Positions 11,024 through 20,371 are shown, counted from the first letter of the stretch. The stretch is 64,000 nt of DNA from Caulobacteraceae bacterium (GCA_027489335.1 JAIXZX010000014.1:248001-312000); one strand, 5' to 3'. Translations and numbers: made by a program. Notes: a model not told the origin generated them from the sequence alone.

Positions 11024-11572
11024 TCAATCCTCTTGGTGGGATGCAGGGTCGTCGGAGGCCAGGCGCTGGGCGCGCTGTTCGGCTCCCCGTTTCATCAGTT
11101 CGTCGCTGAGGACCAGCTTGGCCTCGACGATCCAGTCGAAGGGCACGAGCACGGTCTCGTCCTCGCCTTCCAGGTCCATGCAGACCTGGCCCTCATCGGT
11201 GCCGGCCAGCACGCCGCGGAAGCGCTTGCGCCCCTCGGCCATGCGGTCCAGCTCGAGCTTGGCCTCGTGGCCCTCATAGACATCGAAGTCCTTGAGGCGG
11301 GTCAGAGGCCGGTCGATGCCGGGCGAAGAGACTTCCAGCACGTACTCGCCGGTGATCGGGTCGGCGGCGTCCATGATCTCGGAGACCGCCCGCGACAGCG
11401 CCGCGCAGTCCTCGACATTCATGACGCCCTCAGGGGTCTCGGCCATGATCTGCAGCCGCCGCTGTTCGGCGCCACCCATCAGCCGCAGGCGCACGATCTC
11501 ATAGCCCGCCGCCTCGGCCACAGGGTCGAGCAGCTCCAGCAGTCTCAGGTCCTCTGCGGTCTTGCCGCGCAT
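11024..11572 (-). CDS. rimP: Ribosome maturation factor RimP
   Basis: About 182 residues; assists late 30S subunit maturation. The family signature [12 protein letters not shown] and the C-terminal SH3-like barrel ([17 protein letters not shown]) are clear. It is the first gene of the rimP-nusA-ylxR-infB operon, with its own promoter and a leader terminator upstream. A GTG directly precedes the ATG in the same frame (GTGATG); GAGGAC upstream could serve either, and I use the ATG. Confidence 0.95.
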   Translation of the reverse strand: MRGKTAEDLRLLELLDPVAEAAGYEIVRLRLMGGAEQRRLQIMAETPEGVMNVEDCAALSRAVSEIMDAADPITGEYVLEVSSPGIDRPLTRLKDFDVYEGHEAKLELDRMAEGRKRFRGVLAGTDEGQVCMDLEGEDETVLVPFDWIVEAKLVLSDELMKRGAEQRAQRLASDDPASHQED

Positions 11573-11596
11573 CACTCCAGCCGTCCTCAGGCAAAG

Positions 11597-11626
11597 AAAA
11601 AAGCGGCTGGGCCGGAGCCCGCCGCT
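11597..11626 (-). terminator. Leader terminator (probable attenuator) of the rimP operon
   Basis: On the minus strand an interrupted stem, AGCGGC-GGGC / GCCC-A-GCCGCT with a short loop (11602-11626), is followed at once by six T residues (11602 down to 11597). It sits about 25 bases upstream of the rimP start and downstream of the predicted promoter. There is no minus-strand gene between it and trmB (start 13169) that it could serve, since ppa lies on the other strand. Intrinsic terminators ahead of the rimP-nusA operon are known in enterobacteria, where they are regulated by NusA level. An equivalent function here is inference. Confidence 0.7.
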
Positions 11627-11665
11627 CGAAAGCGCTATCCAGCGCTATCGGACGATGTTGCGGCA

Positions 11666-11694
11666 AATATAGGCTTGTGGGAGCGGCTTGTCAT
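11666..11694 (-). promoter_or_regulatory. Probable sigma70-type promoter of the rimP operon
   Basis: Minus strand: -35 ATGACA (11689-11694), a 17-base spacer, then -10 TATATT (11666-11671). Each hexamer is one base off consensus. It predicts a start near 11659 and a leader of roughly 85 bases that contains the direct repeat GATAGCGCT twice (about 11631-11649) and the attenuator hairpin. Confidence 0.65.
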
Positions 11695-11886
11695 CCTCCC
11701 AGTGTCGCAGGACGACCGGGGAATGCGCCGTCGACGGATCGCCCGCCTCCGCCAGCCTGGCGCCTGGACCCTCAGGATCGACAGAACGCTGTGCGGCCTG
11801 GGCGCCAAACCCGTTTCCCCCGCGGGGTTTTGGCCCTATGGAGCAGGCTCTCCTCCCCGAGACAGATCACAAGAGTCATTTCGAAC

Positions 11887-12423
11887 ATGGACCTTTCCAA
11901 GATCGCCATCGGCGTGAACCCGCCCTACGACGTGAACGCCATCATCGAGATTCCGCAGGGCGGCGAGCCGGTGAAGTACGAGCTCGACAAGGAGTCGGGC
12001 GCGCTCATGGTCGACCGGTTCCTGCACACCGCCATGTTCTATCCGGGCAATTACGGCTTCATTCCCCACACCCTGTCCGAAGACGGCGATCCGATGGACG
12101 TGATGGTGGTGGGGCCGACGCCCGTGGTGCCTGGCGCGATCATCCGCTGCCGTCCCGTGGGCACCCTGATGATGGTCGACGAGGCCGGCGCTGACGAAAA
12201 GGTCCTGGCCGTGCCGGTGGACCAGCTGCACCCCTTCTATACCGGGGTGGAGTCCTGGCGCGGCCTGCCGACCATCCTGACCGAGCAGATCGCTCACTTC
12301 TTCAAGCACTATAAGGACCTGGAGAAGGGCAAGAGCGTCGACATCGTCCGCTGGGCCGATCCCGACGAGACCGCCGCCCTGATCCGCGCCGGCATCGAGC
12401 GGGCCCAGAACGCCAAGAAGTAG
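11887..12423 (+). CDS. ppa: Inorganic pyrophosphatase (family I)
   Basis: 178 residues, a normal bacterial length; hydrolyses pyrophosphate and so drives biosynthetic reactions forward in the cytoplasm. The metal-binding signature DGDPMDVMV and the substrate loop YPGNYGFIPHT are present. The frame is open 70 codons upstream, but homologues start at MDLSKIAIG, so I use the ATG at 11887. Shine-Dalgarno is weak. The gene is monocistronic and ends in a strong terminator. The 314-base spacer upstream (11573-11886) holds the divergent rimP promoter and attenuator; I see nothing else convincing in it. Confidence 0.96.
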   Translation: MDLSKIAIGVNPPYDVNAIIEIPQGGEPVKYELDKESGALMVDRFLHTAMFYPGNYGFIPHTLSEDGDPMDVMVVGPTPVVPGAIIRCRPVGTLMMVDEAGADEKVLAVPVDQLHPFYTGVESWRGLPTILTEQIAHFFKHYKDLEKGKSVDIVRWADPDETAALIRAGIERAQNAKK

Positions 12424-12450
12424 GCGGCGACGGCTGTTTGAAATCGCGAG

Positions 12451-12479
12451 GGGCGGTCAGCATGCTGGCCGCCCTTTTT
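12451..12479 (+). terminator. Rho-independent terminator after ppa
   Basis: A near-perfect palindrome of 24 bases (GGGCGG-T-CAGC / GCTG-G-CCGCCC, 12451-12474) is followed by TTTTT. It ends 12 bases before the stop codon of the convergent trmB and may also help end that transcript. Confidence 0.8.
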
Positions 12480-12491
12480 CGTGGACCGATC

Positions 12492-13169
12492 TCAGGTCCG
12501 GACGAGGTCGAGGAACACCGGGGCGCAGTCGCCCAGGCGCTTTTCCTCATAGCGGGTGGTGATGTGGTCGGCCGGCGGGACCCGCCAGTCATCGGCCCTG
12601 CTCGCGGGCCAGTCGAAGTGCGGACTGGCCAGGAACCGCTCGAGCGTCCAGTCGGCATAGTCGGCCCAGTCGGTGGCGAAGCGCAGTCGGCCGGCGGGTT
12701 TCAGAAGCCGGGCGAGGTCCTCGATCAGCTCGGCCTGAACCAGGCGGCGCTTGTTGTGTCGGGCCTTGGGCCAGGGGTCGGGAAACAGGATGAAGACCCG
12801 GTCGAGGCAGGCCGCCGGCATCCGGGCCATCAGGTCGCGCACGTCGCCGTCATGCAGACGCACATTGGACAGGTCCTGCTCATCGATATGCCGCAGGGCC
12901 GAGGCCACGCCGTTCTGGAAGGGCTCGGCGCCCAGGATCAGGGTGTCCCGCGCCCGGGCGGCCTGGGCGGCCATGTGCTCGCCGCCGCCGAAGCCGATCT
13001 CCAGCCAGACCTCACGGGCGTCAGGCTTCAGCGTGCGAGGATCGAACGGTTCGGCCGGGCAGCGGATTTCCGGCAGCAGGCTGTCCATCAGGGCGGCCTG
13101 GCGCGGCTTGATCGGGCGCGACTTGATGCGCCCGAAGGAGCGCATCGGGGGGTGGGGATCTGACGTCAT
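12492..13169 (-). CDS. trmB: tRNA (guanine-N7-)-methyltransferase
   Basis: 225 residues; transfers methyl from SAM to G46 of tRNA. The SAM-binding motif EIGFGGGEHMA and the family stretch FPDPWPKARHNKRR are clear. It lies directly downstream of metK, which makes its cosubstrate, an order common in alphaproteobacteria. A strong hairpin separates the two genes. ATG start. Confidence 0.95.
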   Translation of the reverse strand: MTSDPHPPMRSFGRIKSRPIKPRQAALMDSLLPEIRCPAEPFDPRTLKPDAREVWLEIGFGGGEHMAAQAARARDTLILGAEPFQNGVASALRHIDEQDLSNVRLHDGDVRDLMARMPAACLDRVFILFPDPWPKARHNKRRLVQAELIEDLARLLKPAGRLRFATDWADYADWTLERFLASPHFDWPASRADDWRVPPADHITTRYEEKRLGDCAPVFLDLVRT

Positions 13170-13183
13170 GGGGACGAAGCCAT

Positions 13184-13225
13184 AGCCCGGCGCGCGGCCC
13201 CTGTCGCGGGGCGGCGCGCCGGGCT
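13184..13225. other. Large GC-rich hairpin between metK and trmB
   Basis: Perfect 12-bp arms AGCCCGGCGCGC (13184-13195) and GCGCGCCGGGCT (13214-13225), with a further 5-bp inner stem after one mismatch and a loop of about six bases. There is no T tract in either direction, so it is not a typical intrinsic terminator. It could stabilise metK mRNA or lower trmB expression relative to metK. Role is inference. Confidence 0.55.
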
Positions 13226-13233
13226 CCAGGGCT

Positions 13234-14454
13234 TTAGGCCAGGCTCTTCAGCTGATCGACCAGGTCGGTCTTCTCCCAGGAGAAGCCGCCATCGGCGTCG
13301 GGGGCGCGGCCGAAATGGCCGTAGGCCGCCGTGCGCGCATAGATCGGCCGGTTGAGGCCCAGGTGCTCGCGGATCGCCCGCGGCGTGGCGCCGCCGATCA
13401 GCTGGGGCAGGACCGCTTCCAGCTTGGCCGGGTCCACCGAGGCCTCCCCGTGAAGATCCACATAGAAGGAGAGGGGCTGGGCCACGCCGATGGCGTAGCT
13501 GATCTGAATGGTGCAGCGGCGGGCCAGGCCCGCAGCGACCACGTTCTTGGCCAGGTAGCGGCAGGCATAGGCCGCCGAACGGTCCACCTTGGTGGGATCC
13601 TTGCCGGAGAAGGCGCCGCCGCCATGGGGGGCTGCGCCGCCATAGGTGTCGACGATGATCTTGCGCCCGGTGAGGCCGGCGTCGCCATCGGGGCCGCCGA
13701 TCTCGAACTTGCCGGTGGGATTGACCAGCCACTGGGTCTTGCGGGTGATCAGGCCGTCAGGGATCACGCCTTCCACATAGGGCTTGATCAGCTCCTGCAC
13801 CCGCTTTGGCGTGGCGCTGTGCGAGCCGATCTTCTTCTTGTGCTGGGTGGAGACGACGATCTTCAGCACTTCGACGGGCTTGCCGTCCTCATAGCGCAGG
13901 GTCACCTGGCTCTTGGCGTCGGGTTCCAGCACCGGGCACTCGCCCGAATGACGGACCTCGGCCAGACGGCGCAGGATGTTGTGCGAGTACTGCAGGGCCG
14001 CCGGCATCAGTTCGGGCGTCTCGTCGCAGGCGTAGCCGAACATGATGCCTTGGTCGCCGGCGCCTTCGTCCTTCTTGTCGCTGGCGTCGACGCCCTGGGC
14101 GATGTGTTCGGACTGGGGATGCAGGTAGCAGGCGAACTTGGCCTTCTCCCAGTGGAAGCCCTTCTGTTCGTAGCCGATGTCCTTGACCGCCTGCCGGACC
14201 TTGGGCTCCAGACTTTTGACGATCTCCTTGGTCATGGCCTTGTTTTCGGCCTTGGACGCACCGGGACGTCCGGCGCGGACTTCGCCGGCGAGTACGATGC
14301 GATTGGTGGTCACCAAGGTCTCGCAGGCGACGCGAGCCTGGGGCTCGGCGGCGATGAAGGCGTCGACCACCGTGTCGGAAATCCGATCGGCGACCTTGTC
14401 GGGGTGGCCTTCAGAGACGCTTTCGCTGGTGAAGATATAGGAGGAACGGCTCAA
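13234..14454 (-). CDS. metK: S-adenosylmethionine synthetase
   Basis: 406 residues; makes SAM from methionine and ATP. The N-terminal signature [12 protein letters not shown], the ATP-binding [12 protein letters not shown] and the P-loop-like [16 protein letters not shown] are all present. The frame is open 17 codons further upstream, but homologues begin at [11 protein letters not shown], so I choose the TTG at 14454, which has GGAG about eight bases upstream. It lies between an XRE-type regulator (100-base gap) and trmB. The upstream gap holds an A/T-rich stretch that may be a promoter and a perfect inverted repeat. Confidence 0.97.
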   Translation of the reverse strand: MSRSSYIFTSESVSEGHPDKVADRISDTVVDAFIAAEPQARVACETLVTTNRIVLAGEVRAGRPGASKAENKAMTKEIVKSLEPKVRQAVKDIGYEQKGFHWEKAKFACYLHPQSEHIAQGVDASDKKDEGAGDQGIMFGYACDETPELMPAALQYSHNILRRLAEVRHSGECPVLEPDAKSQVTLRYEDGKPVEVLKIVVSTQHKKKIGSHSATPKRVQELIKPYVEGVIPDGLITRKTQWLVNPTGKFEIGGPDGDAGLTGRKIIVDTYGGAAPHGGGAFSGKDPTKVDRSAAYACRYLAKNVVAAGLARRCTIQISYAIGVAQPLSFYVDLHGEASVDPAKLEAVLPQLIGGATPRAIREHLGLNRPIYARTAAYGHFGRAPDADGGFSWEKTDLVDQLKSLA

Positions 14455-14497
14455 AATCGGGGCTCCGGTCAGGCGACGGCGGCCGCGCGCGCGGCGG

Positions 14498-14514
14498 GCC
14501 GGCAACTTGCCGGC
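14498..14514. promoter_or_regulatory. 17-base perfect inverted repeat upstream of metK
   Basis: GCCGGCAA-C-TTGCCGGC, about 44 bases upstream of the metK start and just downstream of the A/T-rich segment 14515-14540 (contains CTTTATAGGG and GGATATAAGG on the minus strand). It could be an operator, possibly for the adjacent XRE regulator, or a leader hairpin. No SAM riboswitch fold was recognised. Confidence 0.4.
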
Positions 14515-14554
14515 AACCCTATAAAGAAATCCTTATATCCCGCAAGCGGCGTGA

Positions 14555-15001
14555 TCAGACCTCTTCCAGGGCGTCCTGTTCAGCGTCCTCGACTTCCGAC
14601 TCCTCGGCCATGGTGCGGACCAGGTCCAGGAGCCGCCGCCGCACCCTGGCCCGACGCACCCGGGGAAACAGCGTCGCCAGCTCCATGCCCTCCGGCGTCA
14701 GCAGGAAGTCATGCACGGTGTCGCGGCCGTCATTCTCGGCGTTCACCGCGGCGGGATCACCCAGGCCTTCGTAGAAATAGGCCACGGAGGTCTTGAGCGC
14801 CCGGGCCATCTCCCAGAGCTTGGAGGCGCTGACCCGGTTGGCCGCGCGTTCATACTTCTGCACCTGCTGGAAGGTCAGGCCGATGGACTCCGCCAGGCGT
14901 TCCTGGCTCACCCCCAGCTCCTTGCGCCGCAGGCGGATGCGCAAGCCAACATGGCGGTCGACCGGATTGGGGGCGCGATCCAGTTCGAGGTCCTTCGTCA
15001 T
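14555..15001 (-). CDS. XRE-family transcriptional regulator
   Basis: 148 residues. An N-terminal Cro/C1-type helix-turn-helix spans about residues 15-75 (GLRIRLRRKELGVSQERLAE and FQQVQKYERAANRVSA). A linker and a C-terminal basic/acidic tail follow (RRARVRRRLLDLV, then a Glu/Asp-rich end). The ATG at 15001 has GGAG five bases upstream and is preferred over the GTG two codons earlier. Regulators of this type often sit beside metK in alphaproteobacteria. Regulation of metK or itself through the inverted repeat at 14498 is possible but unproven. Confidence 0.9.
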   Translation of the reverse strand: MTKDLELDRAPNPVDRHVGLRIRLRRKELGVSQERLAESIGLTFQQVQKYERAANRVSASKLWEMARALKTSVAYFYEGLGDPAAVNAENDGRDTVHDFLLTPEGMELATLFPRVRRARVRRRLLDLVRTMAEESEVEDAEQDALEEV

Positions 15002-15062
15002 GGCCACTCCTTAACCGAACTGCGCATCACTCGCAAAACCACCTGTGAGCCGCCGGCCCATA

Positions 15063-16661
15063 TCAGCGCCGACGGAGCCAGAAAGCTCCAGCTGTCGCCG
15101 CCGAAACGAGCAGCATGATGGCGAAAGGCAGATTTCCCAGGCGGGAGAACAGGGTCGGGCCATCCGGCGGGGGCAGGGGCGCGTCGATCACGCCCCGTCG
15201 GCCCTGGCTCATCCAGGCCCCGGCCTGTAGACGGCCGCGGGAGTCGATGACCCCGGACACACCTGTGGGGGTGGAGCGGACGAGGGGCAGGCCCTCCTCA
15301 ATAGCCCGGTAGCTCGACAGGTTCAGGTGCTGCCATGGACCGCTGGTGGCGCCGAACCAGGCGTCGTTGGAGACATTGAGGATCCATTCGGCGCGAATCC
15401 CCCCCCGCGCTGCGCCCTGACCCGTGAATCGGGGGAACAGGGCCTCGTAGCAGATCAGCGGCTGCACCGGCGGCAGGCCGGGCAGGACCAGCGGCTGGGG
15501 CGGCGGCCCGGCGGTGAAGTCGGCGGGCATGTTCACCAGGCTGCGCAGGCCAAGCCCGGTCATGATCTCGCCCAGGGGCAGATACTCGCCGAAGGGCACC
15601 AGCCGGTGCTTGTCATAGATCCCCGCCACCTCAAGCCCCGGGCCATCCAGGCGCTGGAAGGCCACCAGGGTGTTGAAATAGTCCAGCGCCCCATCCTCGC
15701 CCAAGCCCACACGGTTGGCGCCCAGCATGAGCACCTGCCCAGGTTCAAAGGCCTGGGCCAGGGCGACGGGGTAGGGCTCGCCGGGGGCCAGCAGGTCATC
15801 GATGACCGCCGGCAGGGCGCCCTCGGGCCAGATGACCACATCGGGCCGGCGCGGAGCGGGCTGGCGGCTCAGTCGGATATAGTCGTCAAAGATGAGGTCG
15901 AGATTCTCCGGCCGCCACTTTTCCTTCTGGTCCACGTCGGCCTGGACGATCCGAACAATCGGCGCGGCCTCCCGTGGGGTGGGCGCGGTGGCCAGGCGCC
16001 ATGCCCCGCCCCCGTAGAGCCCCGCCAGCACGGCCACCGCGATCCCGCCCACGGCCATGGCCTGGCGCCGCGGCAGGCCCGGCAGGGCTGCTGGGCTGGC
16101 GGCGAGCGCCACTGTGATCCAGGTCAGGCCGTAGGCGCCCACCAGGGCTGCGGCCTGGGACGGCGCGCCGCCGGCGCGCCAGGCCTCCCCGGGCAGGTTC
16201 CAGGGAAAGCCGGTGAAGATGTGTCCGCGTATGAACTCCGCCAGGGCCAGGGCGCCGGCAAAGACCAGCACCCGTGCCGGTCCCTGCGGCCGGATCAGCC
16301 GGTAGAGCCAGAGTCCCGCCCCCCAGAAGAGGGCCAGGCCGCCGGCCAGCAGCGCCAGGGCGAAGGGCGCCATCCAGCCATGAGCGGCGGCGTCCACCAG
16401 GAAGGCTTCGGTCACCCACCAGACGCTGAGGGCGAAATAGCCCAGCCCCGCCAGCCAGCCCCGAAAAAAGGCCGAGGCCAGCGGGCGGGCGGGCGCGGCC
16501 TGATCCCCCAGGCGCAGGAGCAGGGCGAAGCCCAGCAGCCCGGGCAGAATTCCGAACGGCGGATGGGCGAGCGCTGCGGCCAGCCCGGCGCCCAGGGCCA
16601 GAACCGCCCGCCCCAGGGCGCGGCTTTCCAGGCCCAGGTAAAGATCAGCCAGGCGCGACAA
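15063..16661 (-). CDS. lnt: Apolipoprotein N-acyltransferase
   Basis: 532 residues, inner membrane. It adds the third acyl chain to the N-terminal Cys of lipoproteins. About seven hydrophobic helices fill the first 215 residues. A nitrilase-like periplasmic domain follows with the triad Glu in WPEGALP (about 280), Lys in YDKHRLVPFGEYLP (about 351) and Cys in PLICYEALFPRF (about 404). One more membrane helix and a basic end (FWLRRR) close the protein. TTG start, six bases after the corC stop. Its conserved neighbour in the operon is the CorC-type CBS protein. Confidence 0.96.
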   Translation of the reverse strand: MSRLADLYLGLESRALGRAVLALGAGLAAALAHPPFGILPGLLGFALLLRLGDQAAPARPLASAFFRGWLAGLGYFALSVWWVTEAFLVDAAAHGWMAPFALALLAGGLALFWGAGLWLYRLIRPQGPARVLVFAGALALAEFIRGHIFTGFPWNLPGEAWRAGGAPSQAAALVGAYGLTWITVALAASPAALPGLPRRQAMAVGGIAVAVLAGLYGGGAWRLATAPTPREAAPIVRIVQADVDQKEKWRPENLDLIFDDYIRLSRQPAPRRPDVVIWPEGALPAVIDDLLAPGEPYPVALAQAFEPGQVLMLGANRVGLGEDGALDYFNTLVAFQRLDGPGLEVAGIYDKHRLVPFGEYLPLGEIMTGLGLRSLVNMPADFTAGPPPQPLVLPGLPPVQPLICYEALFPRFTGQGAARGGIRAEWILNVSNDAWFGATSGPWQHLNLSSYRAIEEGLPLVRSTPTGVSGVIDSRGRLQAGAWMSQGRRGVIDAPLPPPDGPTLFSRLGNLPFAIMLLVSAATAGAFWLRRR

Positions 16662-16667
16662 GCGAAC

Positions 16668-17573
16668 TTAGCCGGCGTCCGGGGTCGCGGTCGCGACGGC
16701 CGGAGGCGTGGCCGCGGTGGTGGAGGTCGGTCGCAGACGCACCCGCTTCACACGCCTGGGGTCTGCATCGAGAACCTGCAGCTCGAAGCCCGCCGGATGG
16801 GCGATCAGCTCGCCCCGCTGGGGCACGCGGCCGGCGAGCGCGGTGACGAGACCAGCGACGGTGTCGATCTCTTCCTCAAGGTCCGGCGGCGCCAGGGGCT
16901 GGCCGACGGCGGCTTCGAGCTCTTCCAGGGGGGCCCGGGCGTCGGCTTCGAACACCCCGCCGGGGCGGGCGATGATCGACTTGGCCTGGGCCACATCATG
17001 TTCGTCGTCGATATCGCCGACCACGGCCTCGATCAGGTCTTCCAGGGTCACCAGTCCGTCTGTGCCCCCGAACTCGTCGATGACCAGCGCCATGTGGGTG
17101 CGGGCGGCCTGCATCTGCAGCAGCAGGTCGGCGGCGCGCATGGAGGCTGGCACGTAGAGGGCGTCGCGGCGGACCCGGTGGAGGAAGGCGTCCTCGGCCT
17201 TGGGGCCGGCGCCGTTGGCCGACAGCAGGCGGAAGACGTCCTTGACGTGAACCACGCCCACGGGGTCGTCCAGGGTCTCCCGATAGATCGGCATCCGGGA
17301 GTGTTCGGCGTCGATGAAGCGATCGACCACCTCGCCAAAGGGGGTGGTCAGTTCGACGGCGACGATGTCGGCGCGCGGCGTCATCACATCGTCAACCCGC
17401 AGGGACTGGAAGGCCACGGCCTGCCGCACCATGCGGTTTTCAGGTTCGGCGGGGGTGTCGCTCTGCTCGGGGGCGCCCCCCTGGCGGCCGAACCGTTTCA
17501 GAATGGCCCGAAACCCGCTCCCCTGTCGGGGGGAATCGGGTTCGGGCAAACTTCGATCTTCCGAACTAGTCAT
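16668..17573 (-). CDS. corC: CorC/HlyC-type CBS-pair protein
   Basis: 301 residues, soluble, with no membrane segment. A tandem CBS pair covers about residues 55-185 (RVDDVMTPRADIVAVE, then ALVIDEFGGTDGLVTLEDLI), followed by the CorC/HlyC C-terminal domain (about 205-285, PQRGELIAHPAGFELQVLDA). The family is linked to Mg2+/Co2+ efflux in enterobacteria, but the molecular role of the stand-alone form is unsettled. The ATG at 17573 overlaps the ybeY stop by eight bases and has GGAG just upstream, so coupled translation is likely. A start seven codons earlier is possible. Confidence 0.88.
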   Translation of the reverse strand: MTSSEDRSLPEPDSPRQGSGFRAILKRFGRQGGAPEQSDTPAEPENRMVRQAVAFQSLRVDDVMTPRADIVAVELTTPFGEVVDRFIDAEHSRMPIYRETLDDPVGVVHVKDVFRLLSANGAGPKAEDAFLHRVRRDALYVPASMRAADLLLQMQAARTHMALVIDEFGGTDGLVTLEDLIEAVVGDIDDEHDVAQAKSIIARPGGVFEADARAPLEELEAAVGQPLAPPDLEEEIDTVAGLVTALAGRVPQRGELIAHPAGFELQVLDADPRRVKRVRLRPTSTTAATPPAVATATPDAG

Positions 17574-18051
17574 GGTCTCCCTGTTCGGCCGCATAGGGAT
17601 CTGGGACGCCCAGGCCAGCGAGAATTCGCCGTTCCAGGCCCTCCATGTCGGCGGCCTCGTCCTCGTTCATATGGTCATAGCCTACAAGATGCAGGACGCC
17701 GTGCGCCACAAGGTGCTGCAAATGATCGGCCAGAGACTTGTTCTGCTGCTCGGCTTCTCGGGCGCAGACCCCATAGGCCAGGGCGAGATCGCCCAGAAAA
17801 CCCTCAGGATTCTGCGCAGCCGGGAAGGACAGCACATTGGTCGGCCCCGCCTTTCGGCGATATTCGGCGTTCAGATCCGCCACGGCCTCGTCGTCGGTGA
17901 GCAGCACGGCCACCAGCCCGGAATCGGCGCCTGCGTCCTTCGGCCGCGCGTCGGCGCCGTCGAGGGCGGCGAGCGCCGCGGCCCGCACCAGGATGACGGC
18001 GTCCGGCAGGGCCTCAGCCCAGGCGTCGTCCTCAATCTCGATATCGATCAA
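17566..18051 (-). CDS. ybeY: Endoribonuclease YbeY (16S rRNA maturation)
   Basis: 161 residues. It is a zinc-dependent single-strand RNase needed for 16S rRNA 3'-end processing and 70S quality control. The metal motif HGVLHLVGYDH is complete. TTG start, sharing the four bases TTGA with the phoH stop; the gene ends inside corC. The phoH-ybeY-corC-lnt order is widely conserved. Confidence 0.95.
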   Translation of the reverse strand: MIDIEIEDDAWAEALPDAVILVRAAALAALDGADARPKDAGADSGLVAVLLTDDEAVADLNAEYRRKAGPTNVLSFPAAQNPEGFLGDLALAYGVCAREAEQQNKSLADHLQHLVAHGVLHLVGYDHMNEDEAADMEGLERRILAGLGVPDPYAAEQGDHD

Positions 18052-19001
18052 TCGGGTCGTCCGTTCATGGCGGCGTCGGCCTCATAGGCCCGCACGATCC
18101 GCTCGACCAGGGGATGGCGCACCACGTCCTCAGCGGCGAAGCGGGCGACGCCCACGCCTTCGACACCGTCCAGCAGGCTGACCGCATGGGCGAGACCAGA
18201 GTCCCGGGCGTTGACCAGGTCCACCTGGCTGGGGTCGCCGGTGACCGCCATGCGGGCGCCTTCGCCCAGACGGGTCAGCACCATCTTCATCTGCAGCCGG
18301 GTGGCGTTCTGCGCCTCATCGACGATGACAAAGGCGTGGGACAGGGTGCGGCCGCGCATGAAGGCGATAGGGGCGAGCTCGATCTCGCCCTTCTCCCGAC
18401 GCCTGCGGAACTGATCGACGCCCATGATGTCGGTGAGCGCCTCCCAGACTGGGGCCATATAGGGATCGACCTTCTCCGACAGGTCGCCGGGCAGGAAGCC
18501 CAGCCGCTCGCCCGCCTCGACGGCCGGGCGGCTGACGATCAGCCGGTCGACCTCGCCGCGCAGCAGGAGCCCCGCCCCATGGGCGACCGCCAGGAAGGTC
18601 TTGCCGGTGCCGGCAGGGCCGAGGCCGAACACCAGCGGATGATCGGTGAGCGCCTTCAGATAGCGGGCCTGGGCCGGGGTCTTGGGGGCCACCTGGCCGC
18701 GACGGCCAACGGGCAGGCCGCCCGGCGCAGCCCCCGACCCGATACGGGCCTGGCCGATGGCCACGCGGACATCGGCCTCGTTGATTTCCAACCCCTGGTC
18801 GGCCCGGCTCGCCAGCGACTGGATGGCGCGCTTGGCCATGCCGCGGGACTTGGAGTCTCCGCTCAATTGTACGCCGCCGCCCGGCGTCTCCACCAGGACC
18901 CCGAAGGCGTCCTCGATCAGGGCGGCGTGGCGGCTGTTGGTTCCGCTGACCGCGCGGGCGGCCGCGTCAGTCAGGACGATGAATTCCGGGGCGCGGCTCA
19001 A
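18048..19001 (-). CDS. phoH: PhoH-like ATPase (YbeZ type)
   Basis: 317 residues. The ATPase core has Walker [16 protein letters not shown] and Walker [13 protein letters not shown], with a short N-terminal KH-like region (residues 1-90). The partner YbeY is next in the operon; the pair is thought to act in rRNA processing. TTG start (TTG AGC CGC) overlapping the miaB stop as TTGA, with GGAG about seven bases upstream. Confidence 0.93.
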   Translation of the reverse strand: MSRAPEFIVLTDAAARAVSGTNSRHAALIEDAFGVLVETPGGGVQLSGDSKSRGMAKRAIQSLASRADQGLEINEADVRVAIGQARIGSGAAPGGLPVGRRGQVAPKTPAQARYLKALTDHPLVFGLGPAGTGKTFLAVAHGAGLLLRGEVDRLIVSRPAVEAGERLGFLPGDLSEKVDPYMAPVWEALTDIMGVDQFRRRREKGEIELAPIAFMRGRTLSHAFVIVDEAQNATRLQMKMVLTRLGEGARMAVTGDPSQVDLVNARDSGLAHAVSLLDGVEGVGVARFAAEDVVRHPLVERIVRAYEADAAMNGRPD

Positions 19002-20371
19002 AGGGGCTCCAGGGCGGGCGCGGGGTGCGGCTGTTCAGCCATAACGCCCGAAAGGCTGTTCTTGCTCGCCCCATCGATGCGCACGCGCGCGATCTGGCCG
19101 ATCAAGGAGGCATCGGCCGTGGCGTGGACCCCCTGCAAATAGGGGCTGCGGCCGACAAGCTGGCCCTCATGGCGTCCCAGACGCTCGAACAGCACCGGCA
19201 GGGTCCGGCCCACCTGGGCCTGGTTGAAGGCGACCTGCTGCTCGTCCAGCAGGGCCTGCAGCCGCGCCAGGCGCTCGGCCATCACCTCTTCGGGGACCTG
19301 GCCAGGCAGGGCCGAGGCGGGCGTGCCGGGGCGGCGGGAATATTTGAACGAGAACGCGCTGGCGTGACCCATCTGGCGCACCAGGGACAGCGTCGCCTCG
19401 AAGTCGGCCTCCCGCTCGCCGGGGAAGCCGACGATGTAGTCCGAGGAGATGGCGATGTCGGGCCGCGCGGCGCGGATCTTCTCGATCAGCCGCAGATAGG
19501 TCTCCACCGTATGGCCGCGGTTCATGGCCTTGAGGATGCGGTCCGAGCCCGACTGCACCGGCAGGTGCAGGAAGGGCATCAGGGCCTCAATCTCCCCATG
19601 GGCGGCGATCAGCTCATCATCCATGTCCCGGGGATGGCTGGTGGTGTAGCGGATGCGGTCGAGACCAGGGATCTTGGCGAGCGCCCGGGCGAGGGCGGCC
19701 AGCCCGCCGCCAGCCTCGGGGTCGCGATAGGCGTTGACGTTCTGACCCAGCAGGGTGACCTCGCGCACGCCTTGGCGGGCCAGGCTTTCGGCCTCGGCCA
19801 GGATGGCGGCCGCCGGCCGCGACCATTCGGCGCCGCGGGTATAGGGCACCACGCAGAAGGTGCAGAATTTGTCGCAGCCCTCCTGGACGGTGAGGAAGGC
19901 GGTGACGCCGGTGGGATTACGCTCGGCCGGCAGGGCGTCAAACTTGTCCTCAGCCGCGAAGTCGGCCGACAGGCGCTCGCCCCGGGCCCGGTGGGTGCGG
20001 GCGATCAGTTCGGGCAGCTGGTGATAGGCCTGGGGTCCGACCACCAGATCCACCGCCGGCTGGCGACGCATGATCTCCTCGCCCTCGGCCTGGGCGACGC
20101 AGCCGGCCACGGCGATGGTCATGCCGGCGCCGGCCTCCTCGCGGGCCAGCTTCATCAGCCGGATCTGGCCAAGCTCGGAATAGACCTTTTCGGTGGCCTT
20201 TTCGCGGATATGGCAGGTGTTCAGCACCACCAGGTCCGCATCCTCCGGCGTGTCGGTCATGCCATAGCCCAGCGGCGCCAGCACATCGGCCATGCGCTCG
20301 CTGTCATAGACATTCATCTGACAGCCATAGGTCTTGATGAAGAGGCGCTTTTCCGGCGCGGGTCTGGACAT
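18998..20371 (-). CDS. miaB: tRNA-2-methylthio-N6-isopentenyladenosine37 synthase
   Basis: 457 residues; a radical-SAM methylthiotransferase acting on i6A37 of tRNAs reading UNN codons. The three N-terminal cluster Cys lie in [17 protein letters not shown] and [10 protein letters not shown]. The radical-SAM Cys are in [12 protein letters not shown] (about 164-171), and a C-terminal TRAM domain is present (about 370-440). The open frame extends 25 codons upstream, but homologues start near [17 protein letters not shown], so I use the ATG at 20371. It follows fur by 86 bases; whether the cluster supply is iron-regulated here is unknown. Confidence 0.96.
   Translation of the reverse strand: MSRPAPEKRLFIKTYGCQMNVYDSERMADVLAPLGYGMTDTPEDADLVVLNTCHIREKATEKVYSELGQIRLMKLAREEAGAGMTIAVAGCVAQAEGEEIMRRQPAVDLVVGPQAYHQLPELIARTHRARGERLSADFAAEDKFDALPAERNPTGVTAFLTVQEGCDKFCTFCVVPYTRGAEWSRPAAAILAEAESLARQGVREVTLLGQNVNAYRDPEAGGGLAALARALAKIPGLDRIRYTTSHPRDMDDELIAAHGEIEALMPFLHLPVQSGSDRILKAMNRGHTVETYLRLIEKIRAARPDIAISSDYIVGFPGEREADFEATLSLVRQMGHASAFSFKYSRRPGTPASALPGQVPEEVMAERLARLQALLDEQQVAFNQAQVGRTLPVLFERLGRHEGQLVGRSPYLQGVHATADASLIGQIARVRIDGASKNSLSGVMAEQPHPAPALEPL

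Noticed and set aside
14455..14554. SAM riboswitch ahead of metK
   Set aside because: I could not fit a SAM-II or other SAM class fold; only a simple palindrome is visible.
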